A DNA stretch of 7,892 nt, taken from NCBI GenBank assembly GCA_945486445.1, contig CALYTD010000044.1, forward strand, positions 1 to 7,892, in the 5' to 3' direction. The notes under the pieces were generated by a model. It searched no databases. It saw only the letters and a program-made list of their open reading frames with translations, and was not told the DNA's origin. Positions 5,537 to 7,892 of this stretch are shown one piece after another. The translations under genes and the position numbers were made by a program. This DNA comes from an uncultured Prevotellaceae bacterium (lineage in GTDB: Bacteria > Bacteroidota > Bacteroidia > Bacteroidales > Bacteroidaceae). Each line of letters opens with the position of its first letter. Position 1 is the stretch's first letter.

Positions 5537-7204
5537 TTAGAAAGACCAGTCCACGCCTATGCCGATTACACGGTTTGTACGGGTGAACTTGTCGCTGCCA
5601 GAGAAGTCTTTTGCGCCTATCTCCTTCATGATTCCTGTCATTGTCTGTGCAAGTGCTTGCTTATTGATAAGTCCTCCCATGTCGCCTACGCCGCTAACTT
5701 TTGCACCTAACTTCTGTGCAAGTTCTGTTATGGTTGCGCCGGCGTTGTTATAGTCGGCCTGATGGCGCTCATAGTCGCCGTAGAAGGTCTGGAAATACGC
5801 CACGTTCACGTTGACATTCTTCGCCACTTTCACCTTCACGCCGAAGCCGAGTGATGTGGAGCTGACGTTGAATGATATGTCATCCATGTAGTCATCGGTA
5901 AAATTGTACTGGGTACGCTGGCCTCCTGCGCTGACGGTCAGCCTGTCGCAGACGTCCCATTCGGCACCGAGGAGATACTCGTTGGTGTCACCTCCGAGTT
6001 TCGTCTGCACGTTGTCGTGCTGGTGTCCGTCCTTGTCGAAGAAGTGATGCCATCCTGCGTTGACGCGCACAGTGGGCAATACGCTGTACTGTGCGCCGAT
6101 GGTGAGGAGCGCAGGGCTGTCTTCCGCATCGGTGATACCGTCGGCAAAGCGGTTCAGTTGAGGTATGTATTTCACGAGTTCACTGTTTGTCGCGCGGTTC
6201 TTCAGGCGCATACGTGTCTTGAACTCGTACTTGGCGGCGAAGTTAAACTTGTCGTTCAGTTTGTAGTCCACGCCTATGATAGGTGCTATTCCGTAGCCCT
6301 CCTGGTCGCAGTTGAGTTGTATTCCCTCCTTGAGCAGGCCGTCAACTGCGTCTGCAATGAGGGGAGTTGCGGCATTGAGCATAACCGGATTGGTTATGAT
6401 GTTGCCCAAAGCCTCCTTCACAACCCCGTCGTTCTCCCTCACCCATTTGCCCAATGCCTCTGTGGAAGTGGACGGGAACATTCCGCTTCCCTGCGTGTTC
6501 AGCTGTATGTTCTTTACATATCCGTAGTAGTTTGTTGTGCCATAGAGCAGTCGGAGACCGCCATATACGGACCATTGGTCATTGATTCTGTATGCGGCAC
6601 CAAGCGTATAGCCGTAGTAGTACTGGCGACCACGCATATAAGTGTCCATATTATATGTGTTATGTTCGGGGAAATACTCCACTCCTTCGGTGCCCTTTTT
6701 TTTGTTAGTAGCACCGTTCAGCGTGGTGCCGAGTGCGTTGAAGACTCCGGGCACGAGCGAAACGAGGCTCTCTATGGAGCCGAGTCCGTTGTCAAAATCA
6801 CACTTTCCGCCTCCGCCTGTTATTGCAAAGTTGAACTGGAAAGACCATTTCTTCCAGTTTTTAGCCACCTGTACTGACGGCAGCACGGGCACGTCAGCCT
6901 TTCCCTCGAATGTCTTTGTGGCCTGTCCGAGATGGTTTGAGTTGCCCGCGAAGCCCGCAAAGGTAGATTCTATGGTGCGTGTCTGGTGAGCGTTTTGCAG
7001 GTTTAGCGACACGTGCCAGCCCTCTGGCATGAACGCGACGCCTGCGGGGTTGCTGTAAACACCGTCTATTCCTATTGCGGCATCACGCGCCGGATTGCGC
7101 AGAAAGGCTATGTTCTGGTTGGTGTTGGTGAGAAGTCCGCCGGCATTGACCGTCGTTGAGGCTGCAACAACAATCATTGCTGCAAAAAATAATCTCTTAA
7201 TCAT
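5537..7204 (-). CDS. Outer membrane transport protein, OmpP1/FadL/TodX family
   Basis: From the ATG at 7204-7202 the product has 555 residues. It begins with a signal peptide (MIKRLFFAAMIVVAASTTVNA, cleavage predicted after Ala21). The mature N-terminus is Gly/Asn rich, and the family hallmark NPAG is at 52-55 (GVYSNPAGVAFMP). The remainder alternates beta-strand-like segments with loops and ends in an aromatic C-terminal strand (VIGIGVDWSF), as expected for insertion by BAM. Family members are 14-strand barrels with an N-terminal plug that take up long-chain fatty acids or other hydrophobic compounds; the substrate here is unknown. It is longer than E. coli FadL, with extra helical-looking segments at about 252-295 and 490-530. 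Codons at residues 168-170 lie in a run of eight A. A longer frame from 7261 is rejected because its start lies inside the promoter box. Confidence 0.9.
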   Translation of the reverse strand: MIKRLFFAAMIVVAASTTVNAGGLLTNTNQNIAFLRNPARDAAIGIDGVYSNPAGVAFMPEGWHVSLNLQNAHQTRTIESTFAGFAGNSNHLGQATKTFEGKADVPVLPSVQVAKNWKKWSFQFNFAITGGGGKCDFDNGLGSIESLVSLVPGVFNALGTTLNGATNKKKGTEGVEYFPEHNTYNMDTYMRGRQYYYGYTLGAAYRINDQWSVYGGLRLLYGTTNYYGYVKNIQLNTQGSGMFPSTSTEALGKWVRENDGVVKEALGNIITNPVMLNAATPLIADAVDGLLKEGIQLNCDQEGYGIAPIIGVDYKLNDKFNFAAKYEFKTRMRLKNRATNSELVKYIPQLNRFADGITDAEDSPALLTIGAQYSVLPTVRVNAGWHHFFDKDGHQHDNVQTKLGGDTNEYLLGAEWDVCDRLTVSAGGQRTQYNFTDDYMDDISFNVSSTSLGFGVKVKVAKNVNVNVAYFQTFYGDYERHQADYNNAGATITELAQKLGAKVSGVGDMGGLINKQALAQTMTGIMKEIGAKDFSGSDKFTRTNRVIGIGVDWSF

Positions 7205-7258
7205 CTTTTTAATTTTCTTTAATTGGTTTGTCGCACTTTTTGTTTTATTTTGCGGTTG

Positions 7259-7266
7259 CAAAGGTA
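7259..7266 (-). promoter_or_regulatory. Predicted promoter of the outer membrane protein gene, -7 box
   Basis: The minus strand reads TACCTTTG, identical to the rpmH -7 box, 54 bp upstream of the ATG at 7204. The -33 region is AT-rich without a clear TTG at the usual distance. The predicted leader is about 45 nt and A-rich. The box includes the first base of the alternative upstream ATG (7261), which favours the start at 7204. Confidence 0.65.
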
Positions 7267-7357
7267 TTTAATTTACAAATAATTATAATTGATTGTTCAA
7301 TTTTTCCGTTTAGAATTATGATATATTAACAATAGGGACAGAAAGAGGAAGATAATG

Positions 7358-7389
7358 TTTTGCCGTTTGGTATTTTTATTGTAACTTTG
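7358..7389 (+). promoter_or_regulatory. Predicted dtd promoter (-33 TTTTG, -7 TAACTTTG)
   Basis: TTTTG at 7358-7362 and TAACTTTG at 7382-7389 are separated by 19 bp, matching the Bacteroidetes housekeeping pattern. The box is 45 bp before the dtd ATG. The rest of the 230-bp divergent region between the outer membrane protein gene and dtd (7205-7434) is AT-rich, and I see no further gene or repeat in it. Confidence 0.7.
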
Positions 7390-7434
7390 CAACACTAAGT
7401 TTACTACACAAACGAGACAAAAGGACTACAAACA

Positions 7435-7887
7435 ATGCGTGCTGTAATACAGAGAGTGTCTCACGCCTCGGTCACTATCGGCGGGGTTGTGAAGTCGAGG
7501 ATAGGCCATGGCTACCTTGTTCTGCTGGGATGTGCCAACGATGACACGCAGGAGGACATAGACTGGCTGGCAAGGAAGATAGCCGCCCTGCGCGTTTTTG
7601 ACGACGATGAGGGCGTGATGAACCGCAGTGTGACGGATGTTGGCGGCGAGGTGTTGGTTGTATCGCAGTTCACCCTGTGGGCTTCGTACAAGAAGGGCAA
7701 CCGTCCCAGTTACCTCAGGGCGGGCAGTCACGAGGTGACGGTGCCCCTTTACGAGAGGTTTGTGGAGGCGATGGCCGCGCAACTGGGCAGGCCTGTGCAG
7801 ACGGGAGAGTTCGGGGCGGACATGAAGGTTGAGCTGCTCAACGACGGTCCGGTGACCATTTGTATGGACACGAGGAACAAGGAGTGA
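7435..7887 (+). CDS. dtd: D-aminoacyl-tRNA deacylase (D-tyrosyl-tRNA deacylase)
   Basis: Hydrolyses the ester bond of tRNA charged with a D-amino acid (or with glycine on the wrong tRNA), recycling the tRNA and keeping D-residues out of proteins. The 150-residue protein is full length for the family. It begins MRAVIQRVSHASVTIGG, a typical DTD start. It contains the active-site segment SQFTLWASYKKGNRP at 77-91, with the conserved Thr80. It ends with NDGPVTICMDT at 136-146, where Gly138-Pro139 is the cis-proline motif that reads substrate chirality across the dimer. It has its own promoter at 7358-7389 and a weak AAGGA 11 bases before the ATG. The stop codon is five bases from the window end, so any downstream operon partner is not visible. 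Confidence 0.97.
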   Translation: MRAVIQRVSHASVTIGGVVKSRIGHGYLVLLGCANDDTQEDIDWLARKIAALRVFDDDEGVMNRSVTDVGGEVLVVSQFTLWASYKKGNRPSYLRAGSHEVTVPLYERFVEAMAAQLGRPVQTGEFGADMKVELLNDGPVTICMDTRNKE

Positions 7888-7892
7888 GGTGG

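Noticed and set aside
6017..6877. Open frame of 286 codons on the plus strand
   Set aside because: It is fully antisense to the outer membrane protein gene. Its translation is rich in Val, Cys and Leu in the pattern of a reverse-complement shadow, and no promoter or recognisable domain supports it.
7205..7261. N-terminal extension of the outer membrane protein by 19 residues
   Set aside because: It would put a Lys/Gln-rich tail before a complete signal peptide, and its ATG lies within the predicted -7 box.

Overview
The window looks like the chromosome of a member of the Bacteroidales, most likely Prevotella or a close relative. Three lines of evidence agree: the L34, EF-P and dGTPase proteins read like Bacteroidetes versions; several genes are preceded by the Bacteroidetes housekeeping promoter (TAnnTTTG at -7, with a TTG or TTTG about 19-20 bp upstream where one is visible); and Shine-Dalgarno sequences are mostly absent. 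The genus is inferred from memory of protein style, not from a search.

Layout, left to right. (1) 1-596, minus: a family 2 glycosyltransferase that runs off the left edge. (2) 597-930: a strongly G/T-biased spacer with a 22-bp tandem repeat (four units) and a 91-bp imperfect palindrome. (3) 931-1497, minus: efp (elongation factor P), divergent from rpmH (ribosomal protein L34, 1757-1912, plus). The rpmH leader holds two tiny open frames chained to each other and to rpmH by ATGA overlaps. A clear intrinsic terminator follows rpmH. (4) 2164-2964, plus: an AraC-type regulator with its own promoter, followed 35 bp later by dgt (dGTP triphosphohydrolase-like HD enzyme, 3000-4373). A membrane-anchored protein with three helix-hairpin-helix motifs (4403-5383) starts 29 bp after dgt. 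(5) 5448-5480: a hairpin terminator between convergent genes. (6) 5537-7204, minus: an OmpP1/FadL/TodX-type outer membrane protein. (7) 7205-7434: a divergent promoter region. (8) 7435-7887, plus: dtd (D-aminoacyl-tRNA deacylase), complete, ending 5 bases before the window ends.

Functionally this is mostly core chromosome. efp, rpmH and dtd serve translation: peptide-bond rescue at proline runs, the large ribosomal subunit, and removal of D-amino acids from tRNA. dgt controls dNTP pools, the outer membrane protein probably imports hydrophobic compounds, and the glycosyltransferase probably builds a surface polysaccharide. I see no defence system, CRISPR array, integrase, transposase or tRNA, and no convincing new multi-gene system. 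The least explained items are the rpmH leader, the palindrome and tandem repeat before the glycosyltransferase, and the araC-dgt block, whose strand composition is opposite to that of everything around it.
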